Translations under genes and position numbers: made by a program
Origin: Panopea generosa
Lineage: Eukaryota > Mollusca > Bivalvia > Adapedonta > Hiatellidae
DNA: 64,000 nucleotides
Direction of reading: 5' to 3'
NCBI GenBank assembly: GCA_029582155.1
Contig: CM055898.1
Location: 19,804,229-19,868,228 of the forward strand
Part shown: positions 29,501 to 43,300 of the stretch, in pieces
Layout of the letters: every line of letters begins with the position of its first letter
How positions within the stretch are numbered: the stretch's first letter is position 1
The notes under the pieces: model-generated
Told to the model about the DNA's origin: nothing
What the model saw: the letters and a program-made list of their open reading frames with translations, nothing else
Databases searched by the model: none

Positions 29501-32500
29501 TCAAATGTTACAAAAAATATTGATACATATGCTTTTCATTCGTCTAATATGAAGCAGTGTGAGGGCTTCTTATAAATATGAAAACCTACATTTTTGTTTG
29601 CTTTTTTACTGGTTTTAAATATAATAAAACAACTATCTACTTTTTTAGTGTTCAGTGGTTTAAGTTAATTATACTCGGAAAATGAATATTGACCCAAAGT
29701 CAATAGTTTCCTTATTTAGTCAATAGTCGTTTTCCTTGGATAACTAATTTCAACCATTGACCACTCAAAAAGTAAATACAGTAGTTGTATACTGTTTTAT
29801 TAAATGTAATCCTATGTGATGTGGAAATGCAAAAGATGTGTTACGTTCTGTACCAACTTCATATGCAGTGGAGTGACTGCATAAATATTCTGAATAACAG
29901 TTTTAGATTGAATCATAGTTGTATGATCAACAGTGTGTGTAAGCACAGTATTTCGGGATTATTATCCGGCCTATTTCAATATTCACTTCTATAAATCTTA
30001 TTGTAATAAACAATTACGTGTGAAAGTACAAATACGTGTTCAGATTGTTTAAAACAAGTTTATTCCCATCTTCATTCGATACCCATGTCAGTCAGTCCAT
30101 CTATCCAATCGTTCGTCTGTCTATATTCATTTCAATGTCACAGTTCTTGAAATAGACAAACAGTTTTCCGCTCAAAATCTTAGATTCTTTTATAATATTT
30201 TGGTAATTTTGTGTTTAGGGTTTTGACATGGAAATAAAGCTTGAGATTGTTTTTGTGTATATTGGGTTATGGTCAATGTCATTGTTACTTAAGTAGAAAA
30301 CTGGGTTCCAATCAATAACTAAGGTTTCCTTTCCAGTTAATTAAAAACAGAGAAACAGCTTCTTCCATTTGTAAACAATTGTTAAAATGCTTTTTACTTA
30401 TTACACGCGTATATTGACTATGTTTGCTACTCCTTTAATACACATCAGCTGATATTTGTTTCATATATCAGTTGATAACTTATATTTTATTTTGTGTATT
30501 TAAGAACCGGGATCGGTCAGCAACATTTTGCCAGTTATACCAGAACTCAATAGTTCGACAATGAAGATACAGTGGATAAAGCCAGAAGGACATGTCAGTT
30601 TTTACCATGTTCAGTTCACGTGCACCAGCCCAAATGGTAACAGTAGTATAAGTACACATACTTACAACACAACTGACAACTCGGCGACGATGTCTGGTCT
30701 GGATCCCGGAACATTTTGTTCTGTAACAGTTCGAGCTACACTCGGTAACCAAAACGGACAAACTATCAACCAAAACATATCGATAAGCAATAATGAAACA
30801 GGTAAAGCATTTATGTACATAAAATATCATTTTCTAATATTGTCGGTTTCGCATATCGAGTGTTTGATGTAAAGCTAGTCTAACTCCATTTAGAAGAAAT
30901 AGACAGGCTAGTTTTGTAATAAACATTCGATATTCGAAATATCTATCTACTGTAATACTTTTTAAACATATATAAATATGTGCATTATAAGTTATAATAT
31001 AATCAAATGACATTAATGACAAGAAAAACAAAAATAAAACAATTTGTTTTAATGTGAATTTCTATATAATTTGGAACAAAACAAGATTATATTAATATAA
31101 ATACTAATCAAATATGATGGATATATTATGGAAGAATTTTTTTATTTTGCCTCATGCCGAACAAAAGTGTTTATATAGTATTTTAATTAAAATATTAAAT
31201 ATGACCTATTTGCTGTGTTAGTGAAAATTATTCTAGTATAGAAAAGAACAAAACGTTATCTTAAATTAAAATGTTTGTTTTATTTTATAGCCCCTGCGAA
31301 GGTAGATAATTTCGATATTATCAACAAAACATCGAAATCAATCCTGTTTAGATGGACGAAGCCTCAAATTAGAAATGGGATCATACGGAACTATTTTGTA
31401 ATTGTGTCTGGTTCGAACGGCACATGTCAGCAGAAAATTATTTTCAACTGTATTATTTGCTTGGCAGATCAGGTAATTAGTAATTTAATAATTATTTTAA
31501 TTGATACTGGCATATAAATTTGTTTACCATGTAGTATTAATCTTGAACTTTAATTTGAACACTCTAACCTAACAAGTTTGATTATTCAAGGTTACAAAGA
31601 CTAACAGTAACATGTTAACATAACGATAGTCGAAAAAGTACTTCTTATTTATGTTGGCTTCAGTGCATGAATATAAAGAGTATACATTGTGTGTTATTGA
31701 ACTCAAAATATGCAGATTTTCAATCCTGAGTCGGCTACGCAGAATCTAAGTATATTGCTACATGTAACAATATTCATTTTGAAATAAATATTTCCGTTTC
31801 ATTGGAAGAAATTAACATGAAACATAATATTTAATTCTCATGCAAAACATATAATAGAATCTCAAACGTTATTTTATTCTTTTAAATTTGAAGAGTTCAG
31901 ATTTTTCAGCTATAATTCATATACAATATATTATATTCAGCGTGTAAAAAAAAAAAGACACCAACGAAATTCAAACAAAATATTTATTGATGAGATCATA
32001 CAATAATTATAAATGTTAGATTGTTTTAATCATAAATATCTCAGACTGATTGTTGCCTGTGGAAGTGGCATTGGCTTGATTAGAAACTAAAATACAGCGA
32101 TGTTTTCCCACTTAAACACTGTGGAGAGTCCTATCCAATAAATACTTTTAAAGTCACTGGCAATGTATTATTTTTATCGTGAGATACGTACATACAAACA
32201 CGACAACATTAATTTTCGTATCTATCAAACGTACACTAATTTATAATCAAGCGGGACAGTAGTGCAATAGCTAGAGTGTTGGACGCTCACGTTTGAGGTT
32301 ACGGATGTGATCGTCAGCTCGATCCGATGTCGTTTAAACCACAGTACTGGTTTAACACAGGAAGCAAATTTCGAGAGCGGACTTACTTCGCAATCGAGCT
32401 ATTATAATTTAGTGTAATTTAAAGTAATGTCTTCAGTACAAATATATTTATTTCTTATATTTGCAAAAAGGGAACGAACTCTTCTACATCCTTAGGACCT

Positions 32501-35500
32501 GAATGTAAGTATGGACATACTTCTCAAGAAATGTTTAGTGCAGACGATGATGTATTTCAATATAACGTCACCGGACTGCATCCATACAGAAACTATACAA
32601 GTCGAATCATTGCACAAACAGTGGCCCCAGGAGAAGACAGAATAAAAACAGTTCAGACATTAGAAGACAGTAAGCAAATGTCGACGAGAATTTTATTTTA
32701 ATGTATTATTTTAAAGAATTGTTTGAAAACAGTAAATTATCGTGAATAAGAGCAAATAGTTATAGGATGAAATAAAATATTAATGCATAAAGTCATATTT
32801 AGGTAAAACTAGTTTTACATAACATCGAATATATTGTGGAAATATTCTCAATTAAGTATTTAAAATAAACGTTTCACTCGATCAATTACTTATGTTGAAA
32901 TTTAAGAATTCACTGACGTTTACGAAGAATATTTTAACTAGATCTACTCGGAGTATAATTTCACGACTGACAATACCGACGTCGTCAACGTCACTATGTG
33001 TATAGACCGGCGTCATGATATACTAGACACATGTGATTCGTAATATTAAATATGTATTTAAGCGTTGTAAATTGGTATTTCGATAATAAATAAATGCCAC
33101 TTTGTATTTACGAAATGTAACTGACGTCACTCGTGACGCCTCATACGCGAGTAACTACGTAACCATTCTTCAGTAACGGAAAACAACAGTTGAATTAACT
33201 CTCTCTATATAGAATATCAATTGGACACTTCGTATAATACAAAGAAAACACAGTCAGTGCATTGATTTAATAGGATAACAATATGCCAAACTAGTTAAAC
33301 ACTATACATTTTAAGTTATATAATACAATTATTAAATTATTTATTTCAATATGACTTTTTATGTCGTTTTTATTACAGTACCAGGAATACCAGCTGAAAG
33401 CAAGATCACAAACTACACTTACAATACCGTTGACCTGAGTTGGAAATCACCAGTAGAACGAAATGGTGTTATAACAGCTTACACAATAAGATACAAATTT
33501 TACAAGAAATTATGCCAGAACGGTATTACCGTTGAAGGAAAAGAACAGACCGTAATTAAAAATACACTTTTAGATTTGATTCCCCCTACAGAAATGACAA
33601 TCAACGATAGGATTTTCTCTTACTGGAATTACACATTTTCTGTTACTGCTAATACATCAGTTGGAGAAGGCAGTCCATTCACGCTTGGTACTATTAGGAC
33701 GCTAGAATCAGGTAAGTAGATTTGCATATCTTGATAATGGTATATCTCGTAACTTATTGTAATAATGATAAACATGCATCTACTATTTAGTATGGTATAT
33801 CTCTTATTAATTAATGATAGAGTTGTAATTTAAATATGATGTATCTCATATCCGATTAGAATTTATATTATGTCTAAATCATATTATCGGACTATAGGCC
33901 GAAGATCGTGCTTGGTTATGTATAAGTACAGGCAGAAACTTCACAATTCACCTTTTCTCTCATTTTTGCCAGTATCTTACCTCACTTTTACCTATTAGTA
34001 TATTACTTTATATAAATATACGTCTCTGTGCCAGAGCATACGTCGCGAACAATATTAGTAGTTTACGCTTACATCGATTACTAGAAATCATTAGGAATCA
34101 TCAGAAATCTTGTACATACATACATACCGAACGGAACCGCTAACCCGCCACTTCTGTATTTTCCAATATCTTCTTCAAAATATAGAGTAGCGTTATCAAA
34201 GTTTGTATATGATAATAACAGACAACGGTATATTCATAGACGAAATGTTCTTTCTAGTTAAAGTCCAAATTTCAAGGAAATTGCTTAGATACTTTTTGAA
34301 AAAATGCATAAAATGTCAGGTGCACTTCACGTTCATGCATGTATAGTTGTATTCTTTAGTGTAAATAAAAAAAACAGCAATATACACATACATTAAAACA
34401 GCAGAATGTACACGTTATATTTATGTTTTATTATGTGTCTGTTTGGTTTACTGTACATCTTAAAACCGAAACATACTCCGAATTTGAACTAAATAGCTTT
34501 TGTTTTATACAGAGCCAAGCCAGACAGAAACAGTAAATACGAATACCATAGCATATGCAGTAAATATACATTGGTCACCGCCTTGTTTTCCAAATGGAAT
34601 CCTGACCAATTACAAAGTCTGTCTCACCAATATATCAAAGGACACTGATCACGCGGACACATGCTATGACTTCAACAGTGACGAAACAGAAACCACAGTG
34701 AGCGTTCTTCCTTTTAGAAACTACACAGTAAAGGTTGCTGCTGAAACCTCTGCTGGGCGAGGACAATTTTCAAAGGAAACGTATATTGAAACACGCATAG
34801 CAGGTATATATTGACTAACATTTCAGCATTCAGCATTTGTTTTGATTTGAAAACTGCTTGTATATAGTATTGGCGGATTGTTCTATTTTTGTCAATCATG
34901 TTTTCTCTGCTGATCAGAATAGAACGTCTGTTTTCATAACGTTTTAAGAATACATTTGATATAGTTTTATACATTTCAATGAAACAATATTTTTTTAATA
35001 AAATAGCATGTCGCCACTGTGTATCTATATAAAATGAACGCTCACAAGATATGAACCACAAAAAATGTATATACTAGGGTCAATGAATAAGTTGGGCCAG
35101 GTATGTAAATGTAGGGGTTGCTTATAAGCACAATTCGATAATAGCTAAATGAAGGTAAGAGAAGTGAGAGGAGTGAGAGAAGTGAGAGATGACACTGCCT
35201 AATTACAGTGTTTACATATAACGTTACGATCATGTACGTGGTAATGTAACCTGTATAAACTTATATTGACAAACTTAATAACTGCTAACAATAAAAGTGC
35301 TTTTATAATAATATGCTAAATGTTAATTAGTCAAATAATTATATAAACAACTTGTCCATTTAAGCACCTGCGAAACCACAAGAACTCCGTGCATCTTCTA
35401 CCGCTACTGATATATATGTGAGATGGGTAAAACCAGAACTTGAAATGTTCACTGGACCAACAAAGTATCGCGTTATTGCCGTGGACGTATTTAATGGTTC

Positions 35501-37294
35501 TGAATATACATGTGAAACTATCATCGCTACCTGGATAGGTATGAGTCTTGTCTGTTTTATAACTGAAATACATTTTACACTTGTACCCAAATGTGTTTTT
35601 TAGTGCCTACTTAACATTCCAAATATCTAGTTCGTTATTTTTTCATGTCGTGCATTTTCTTCGCAATATATACACTAAAATATAAAAGAGTAAATTGTTA
35701 AACAAAGATTAAACTGTTAGATATGCATTTAATTTTGCATCTGAATAATGCTAGAGTTATCTTGCTGACATAATGCAAATAAGATTAGAAAATTTAGGAA
35801 TAATATTGTGTTAGATTTTTAATAAGGCGATGAACAAAAAACTATAACTGACAAATACAAATATCTTGGCATTATTCTCACCAGTAACGATTCATTCTTG
35901 ACAGCAGAGAAACATCTTGTTGACCAAACGAACAGACCAATGCATTGTTGTACTTGGATGTTAATAATCCCGATTTAACGCACAAAATGACCTATTTATG
36001 TGTCGACGTGCCGTAAAACACCATTCATTCATTCATTCATTCATTACCAAATAGCTTTAAATCTTACTTAAAAAATATTCGACCATATTAATATATCAAT
36101 TTATGGGATTACGAAAATTTTGACATAAAAGAAACGATCTTCAAACATATTTCAAAGTACTAAGAAAAGTTATCTGTATAGAATTTAAATTTAAAACGGC
36201 ATAGCACAGCTTCCCAGTTGAAACAAGTAGATGAGATGGCACACATATAGATAATGGCACATGCAATTATTGCAATGATGTAGAAACAGCCGATGACTTT
36301 CATTATGTATTCAACAGCAACCACTTTGAACAACTAACAAAGGCAAAAAGTAAAAAAAAAAAAGAAAATAATAAAAAAACAAACAAACAAACAAACTTTG
36401 GTAACAGATTATTGTATATTTATTCCTTCAAACATCTCATGATGTCAAGATATAAACCTATCAGCAACTGTCCTATAGTGTACGCCTAATTCAAGGCTCG
36501 TCGTGCATGGAGAATTGGTTAACTTACGGGCATGTGTGTGCATGCGGAATATGTAATTAATACATATGTTCATATTTATTATTGTATATTTATTCCTTCA
36601 AACATCTTATGAGGTCAAGATAAGAATCAACGCTTTCTGATTTTGCTTATTTTGTGTACACGTTCATAAAACAGTACATTAAAAGAGAACGACTAAATAA
36701 ACAATGCCCATTACATGAGCAGTGCTGTATATCTATCAAATATCTTATTGCACAACTGTGTTTCGTGTCCAAGAAATAAGTTACACTTATTTAGTTCTAA
36801 TTACTATCCTATATTTGTACTTGACCTAATTACTGATTTGGTAGATTTGATATGCAAACTAGCCAATCGTTCAATCAAATAGGCCCTAACAGTTGTCACT
36901 CAAACAAGGCGACAGCACTTCACGTTTACCTAACGGCAACTGTCCTATAGTGTACGCCTAATTTAAGGCTCGTCGTGCTTGGAGAATTGGTTAACTTACG
37001 GGCATGTGTGTGCATGCAGAATATGTAATTAATACATACGTTCATATTTATTATCGTGCGTTTTATATTACAAAAATAAAATTGTTTCTTGCTCAACCAA
37101 AATTACTAATAAAAAAAAATTGTTTAGAAAATGTACACTATACAAATATACATTCAATCAACTGCTTAAATTTGGTCATCAGCATATCAATTATGATTTG
37201 TTCTTACCTCTTTAAGTATACTGTATTTTCATATCATATTTTCGTATGAATGCCCGAAAGAATTAAAATATTGTTATTGTATTTGTTGTTTTTT

Positions 37295-37326
<32 letters not shown>

Positions 37327-40300
37327 ATTGTTGTAACAAGATGTCGTCGACGTTATTAGTGAGCTGGTTAGGTAAAATAAACACTGATTGAGTTTTGTCG
37401 TTAAAAGGCCATAGTTATATTCTTTTGAATTCATTGAATTATCAGGCAAGTTATATTTGTCCTTGAAATGCCAAAAAACCATAATTAGATTTTAAGGGCA
37501 ATTGCAATAGTTTTTGTCACAATTTCCTATGGATAGAATTTTACGGAACTTCACAATATTTAAGTTTAATGTATGTCCATACAATATCAGAAAATAAAAT
37601 AAAATGTTACCATACATATATTTTGTAACATCCTCATAAAAATACCAGTCCTTGAAAGTGAAATAATGTAGCAATGCAAACAAAAATATCTAAAATTGTT
37701 CACATCTAGCATTTTATCAAAACGTTGCATATATGCATGCATATAATATTAGTCTTCATGGAAATAGTAATTATAAGCTAGAATTTATCCTTTAAGGAAT
37801 TTGAAAAACAAACTCATTTCGGCAGAATATCAATTGTTTTTCAATTTTGTAATAAAAAAATAGCGTTTTTTTAATATTTTGATATAGTGTATGAACAATT
37901 TTGCTTAAAAACTCATGAAATACTCTCTGATACTTAGTCTAATGATGATCAAAATCAACACACACTTTACCGCGTAATTTGAGAAAAAAAAATAGCTCTT
38001 AAAGTATGCCATCAGTAAATAAACTACAAACGTAACGTTTTTATACTAATTGAGAATATTTGTATAAATATTAAGGTTTCTATTGTATTTCATATTCAGG
38101 TTAAATTTCTATAAACAATAATTTTATAACAGTATGCATATTTCATATATTGAACAACACAATATAAGAGCCAAATATTAGACGTATTAGTAAATGATTA
38201 TGCCATCCGAAATAGGGTTAGTTTTAGTATAGCGGTATGTAGTGACTCACGTCAGCTCTCGACAGAATTGCTTCCCTTAGTGCGCGGAGTTTGTGTACAT
38301 GTAAAACTATAGCAATCGTCCTTAAACGTATTTTAAAATGTGTAATCTCGAAATTATCGTATCTTCGCTGAATTTGCTATTATTTTTGTATTCCGATTTC
38401 ATAAAAAATGCAAGTGTATTTATAATTTGTATATTTATCCAATGCACAACCAGGTCATGTTTTGTTTAAACATGTTACTTAATTGTAAGATAAGTGTCTG
38501 ATCTGCTAAACTATTAAGTCTTGCATTTATCACACTCTACTATGCAACGGGCTAGTAACACAATGCGAGACCAACGTAGTTATTTTGTTTTATTAAACAA
38601 AACAATATATAAATTAAATACACGAGAGAATCATTCTGCAAGTATTTCAATACATTGCTTGCAACAAATTGCTGTATGATTTTTTATCATTATTTCCTTA
38701 ATCACACTAAGCTAAGGAATTTCCTATACCGAAAGATAGAAAATTTAATATATAAGTACATTAATTCATCCCAAGTTATGAGTACAGATTGACAGTATTG
38801 ACTGACAAAATCTTTACTAAATTAAAAAACGAAATATATTTACCGCTATACTAAAGTATTTATATAGTCATTTCATTCAATAAATAATCACTATATATAT
38901 ATATTCATATACATAAATATATTTATCAAACAAAATAACACAATACCACATCTTGAGATTTAGTTTATTTTAGATAACAAAACTGATAACAATATTGGTA
39001 CCATCAAAAGCTAAAACAACTTGCGAATTCATCAATGAAGGTATTTGCTTTATTCATATTGTTCTATACCCAATATATGTAAAATTTGACGATGAAAACA
39101 TAATTGCTTCTACCAGTTTCTCTATGGCGATTTAATATTAATGTACAACGTTAGGTATAATGATAAATAATAATATGTTACAAATATTTGCAGATTCCCT
39201 GGCGAGTAGCTGTATTGTTAGAGGGCTACATCCATACACAAACTACAATTTCAAAGTGACGGCGATCACAAGGCCCTTTATGGCCTCATCGACATTTAAT
39301 ATAGCACAAACAGAGGAGTCTAGTAAGAATTATCAATTACAGTATCAAACAAAGTAAACAGTAACACTATTGTATATGCTATTGATAAAAAAAAAGGTAA
39401 TACCGCACTGCAGTGACTCAAGAAAACATAAACTTTTAACGTGCCCCTTTATTTAATAAAAACAGTATTCTTATGCCCTGTGTGGCGATCGTAAAACATC
39501 GCCCGTATACTCACTTTTATTATATCTAAGTTATTGGACTCATGGAGATTATTTAAGGGTTAAAAGCCCGATTTTTAGTTTTCATCGGTTGATGAAAAAC
39601 ATTAGGCCAGTTTAATGTTCGTAAAGTCTAAAGGGTTTCTCGGTAACATTTAACTGGTCTAATGTTTTTTATCACTCGATGAAAACTCAAAATTTGGCAT
39701 TTAATCCTTATATTTTCATTATATTTTCCAACTATTTTAGATAAAACTATTACGTTGTTTTATGCCGTTTTGATATTTAAAAAGCGAGTTATACGCATTT
39801 ACCCGTAAAGCCAATGTCATGAATATAACGGCGACGATGTCAACAAACTGAATATGTGCACGCATTTGTATGGCAACTTGCGACAAACGTCACGTGAGCC
39901 TAACGGCAGCTTGACGCCTCACCAGCAAAACAAAATTGTGCAACCAATGAAATGCAAAATGGTCGTTTTTGCTTCACCCATCTGCAAATGTTTTACATTG
40001 GTAAATGAAATGCACGTAATCTATATAGTTAATCTAGGCCGAGTGCAGTAAAAAAGTATATTCTGTATTATCCCGCACTGTATACTTACAATTATTACGT
40101 CTGAGCTCCTGGATGTGAAACCTCGTCGTGTACTATGATACTCATCTTTATTATATATGAGTTCCTGGATATAATGCATCGCACTGTAACTCACTATTAT
40201 GAGTTATTGGACTCATAGATACTATTTCTTAATACTCAAGACTTGAATTATGCTTAAACTGGGCAACGGGAATATGTTGGTGTTGTGTGCTTCCAAGAAA

Positions 40301-43300
40301 TCCTTTCATTAGTTATTTTGAATTATTTATTCAGCTCCTGGAGATGTAACAGGTTTAATTATTAAAGCAGAGAGTGATGTAACAAAACCAAGAACAATAT
40401 TAGTTTCCTGGGGCGAGCCGGCATATAGAGACAGACATGGGATAATCACTGACTACTTCGTACAGTACACAGAAATGAACGGGGTAAGTCACTTTACAAT
40501 AAATACATATATTTTGAGAACTAATAAAAACATAAACACATAATTTTTTATGTGTAAATCTGTACCCTATTTCTTGTATAAACTATATGGTAAATGATGA
40601 ATTGATAGACATTGCACCCATTCTTTTGTTTCAGCTCGATTTCGAAGAAAGCTCAGTTTATATTAGTCACTCTCGTGCCTGTTTTCCTAGTAGAAACAAT
40701 GCAGAGTTGGCTGTTGAAAGGTCATCAAAGAACTACTAGCACTCTCTCCATTGTACTACAACCTTGCTTATTTCCCGTATATCAAATCATAATGCAACTT
40801 GCATAGATACTCCTGGAAATAAGGGTTAGAACATTAATTACTTAATAAAAATAATACCTCCACCCATGCCAGCAACATCATAAACTTTGCAATCTGCACC
40901 ATCACAGTAATCAAAATTACAACCTTAGCGGCTATATTCTGACGATATATGCAAATAAAAAATGAAAATGCTGTTCATAATCTGTATAGTTTTGATGATT
41001 TCACTTTTATAATTATCTTTTATCACCATACATGAATACCAACTTATTTATTTGTTAAACTCTCGAGTGCAATGACATTATAGTAGCTGAGTGTTCAGGC
41101 ATAATGATGTTTTGTTTATGAATACTGACTTCTCCATTTACAGGACGTTTCTTTGACAAGCAAGACCGATAACAAAGCAACAGAATTCTTAATCACCAAT
41201 ATACAACCGGGACTTTACAGTATGAAGGTAAGATCTAATAACTGCTGTACTGTCATAAAATTAAATCCTATTTGATGTTCATATTCACAAGTAGAACGGA
41301 AAGGTCTATGAATATCTTCAACAGCAGACGCACCAATCAAAGGACACAACCATAACAACAACTAAAATGTAATCAACATACAAACAATTATAAGAACAAT
41401 GCTGCCACTGGGGAGTTATCTTATCATACAAGGAACTTTTGTGAATTAACGTAGTCCTACCAGAGTATTTATTACCAGCAACATTGTTACATAATCATGT
41501 ACTGTTTCATAGTTTTTATACAGTGTATCGCTACGTATATTGATATCGTATATCAATGTACAGTCGTTGAAAATACCCTAACGGTGTCGCTTTTAGATAT
41601 TATGCAGCCCAATTATTTATTCACATATTCTTAATGTCTCTCTCCAGAGATAAATGTAACATTTTATAGTTATATAATGAATATGTTAAATTTGCATATC
41701 AATAATGATTTAAGGTATTTGCTGCAACCAGTGTTGGTAATGGAACTGAGTTGTTCGCCAGTATTATCCTTAATCCCGGTGGTAAGTAAGAAACACATGT
41801 AGTTGTATTTAAGCCATACATTTATCAGCATGTTAACCTTCATCACAGTTAAACCTTACAATTATCATTAATCGCTTTTGTATATGATCGATCCAACATA
41901 TCATTTACTCATTTACAAAACTACCAAATGCTTAACGAAAGTTCCAGACCATTGCATAATTACTTGGGGTAACGTTTATCAAATAAATCAAATACTTAAA
42001 ATGCAATTGCATTTATTAGTAAAATAAGATTTAGTAAGTGACGAACATAGGCATACGGGGTTATTTTAGTTAATAATTTTACATATTTAATCTCATAATA
42101 TAAACAATATAATGAAGTCTTGAAAAGACATGTATGAATTGTCTGATACATTCCAGCTCCTATTAAGATGATAGAGTCAAGTGGTACATTATTGATGCAG
42201 CCAGCGTCCACGTCAGGAAATGATGATCAGAAGCAGATAGCTGTAAAGCTTCCACTGACCCAATTTCTGTGTAACAGGAGCAATGGGGAACCAACTAAGT
42301 GGGGAGTTGTAGTATCACAGGAGAACGAGGCGACAGGTAATCATTAAAAAATATCTACATACAACAACACTTAGAGTAACTGTATTACAGGATAGAGAAC
42401 TATAGGTGACGATCAATGAATATATGCACATACAGCTATCTAAAGTAACAGTATAACATGATAGTGAACTACAGGTGACGATCAATGAATATATGTACAT
42501 ACAGCTATATCTAGAGTAACAGTATCACATGATAGTGACCTACAGGTGACGATTCTTGAATATATGCACAAACAGCTATATCTACAGTAACGGTATCACT
42601 GGATAGTGAGCTAGAGGTGACGACTCATGACGATATGCAAATACAGCTATATCTAGAGTAATAGTATCACAGGATAGTGAACTACAGGTGCAGATTCGTG
42701 ACGATATGCAAATACAGCTATATCTAGAGTAATAGTATCACAGGATAGTGAACTACAGGTGCAGATTCGTGACGATATGCAAATACAGCTATATCTAGAG
42801 TAACAGTATCACATGATAGTGAGCTACAGGTGACGATTCATGAATATATGCACAAAGAGCTATATCAAGAGTAACAGTATCACATGCTAGTGAACTACAG
42901 GTGACGTCAACGACGATATGCACAAACAACTATATCTAGAGTAACAGTATCACATGCTAGTGAACTACAGGTGACGTCAACGACGATATGCACAAAGAGC
43001 TATATCAAGAGTAACAGTATCACATGCTAGTGAATTACAGGTGACGTCAACGACGATATGCACAAACAACTATATCTAGAGTAACAGTATCACATGCTAG
43101 TGAACTACAGGTGACGTCAACGACGATATGCACAAACAGCTATATCTAGAGTAACAGTATCACATGCTAGTGAACTACAGGTGACGTCAACGACGATATG
43201 CACAAACAGCTATATCTAGAGTAACAGTATCACATGATAGTGAGCTACAGGTGACGATTCATGACGATATGCAAATACAGCTATATCTAGAGTAACAGTA

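Larger units (their letters stand above)
23457..30504. other. Intron 10 (7 kb), repeat-rich
   Basis: It contains GA repeats (23496-23534), a 30-bp minisatellite (24830-26440), a minus-strand DIRS-like pseudogene (about 26500-27740) and a 50-bp tandem repeat (27863-28055). From 28056 to 30504 I see only AT-rich non-coding sequence. Confidence 0.6.
35539..39193. other. Intron 16 (3.7 kb)
   Basis: It contains a LINE C-terminal fragment (35826-36345), duplicated LINE-tail-like segments (36410-37060) and a GTT microsatellite (37283-37334). From 37335 to 39193 it is AT-rich. A possible 64-nt mini-exon at 38974-39037 was considered and rejected. Confidence 0.55.

Noticed and set aside
37234..37482. 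Poly-Asn ORF
   Set aside because: It arises from the GTT microsatellite read on the minus strand.
38974..39037. A possible 64-nt receptor mini-exon between the halves of FN3 domain 12
   Set aside because: It has plausible splice sites and a TCEFINE frame, but its entry phase (0) does not match the phase 1 donor at 35538, while 39194 joins directly in phase.
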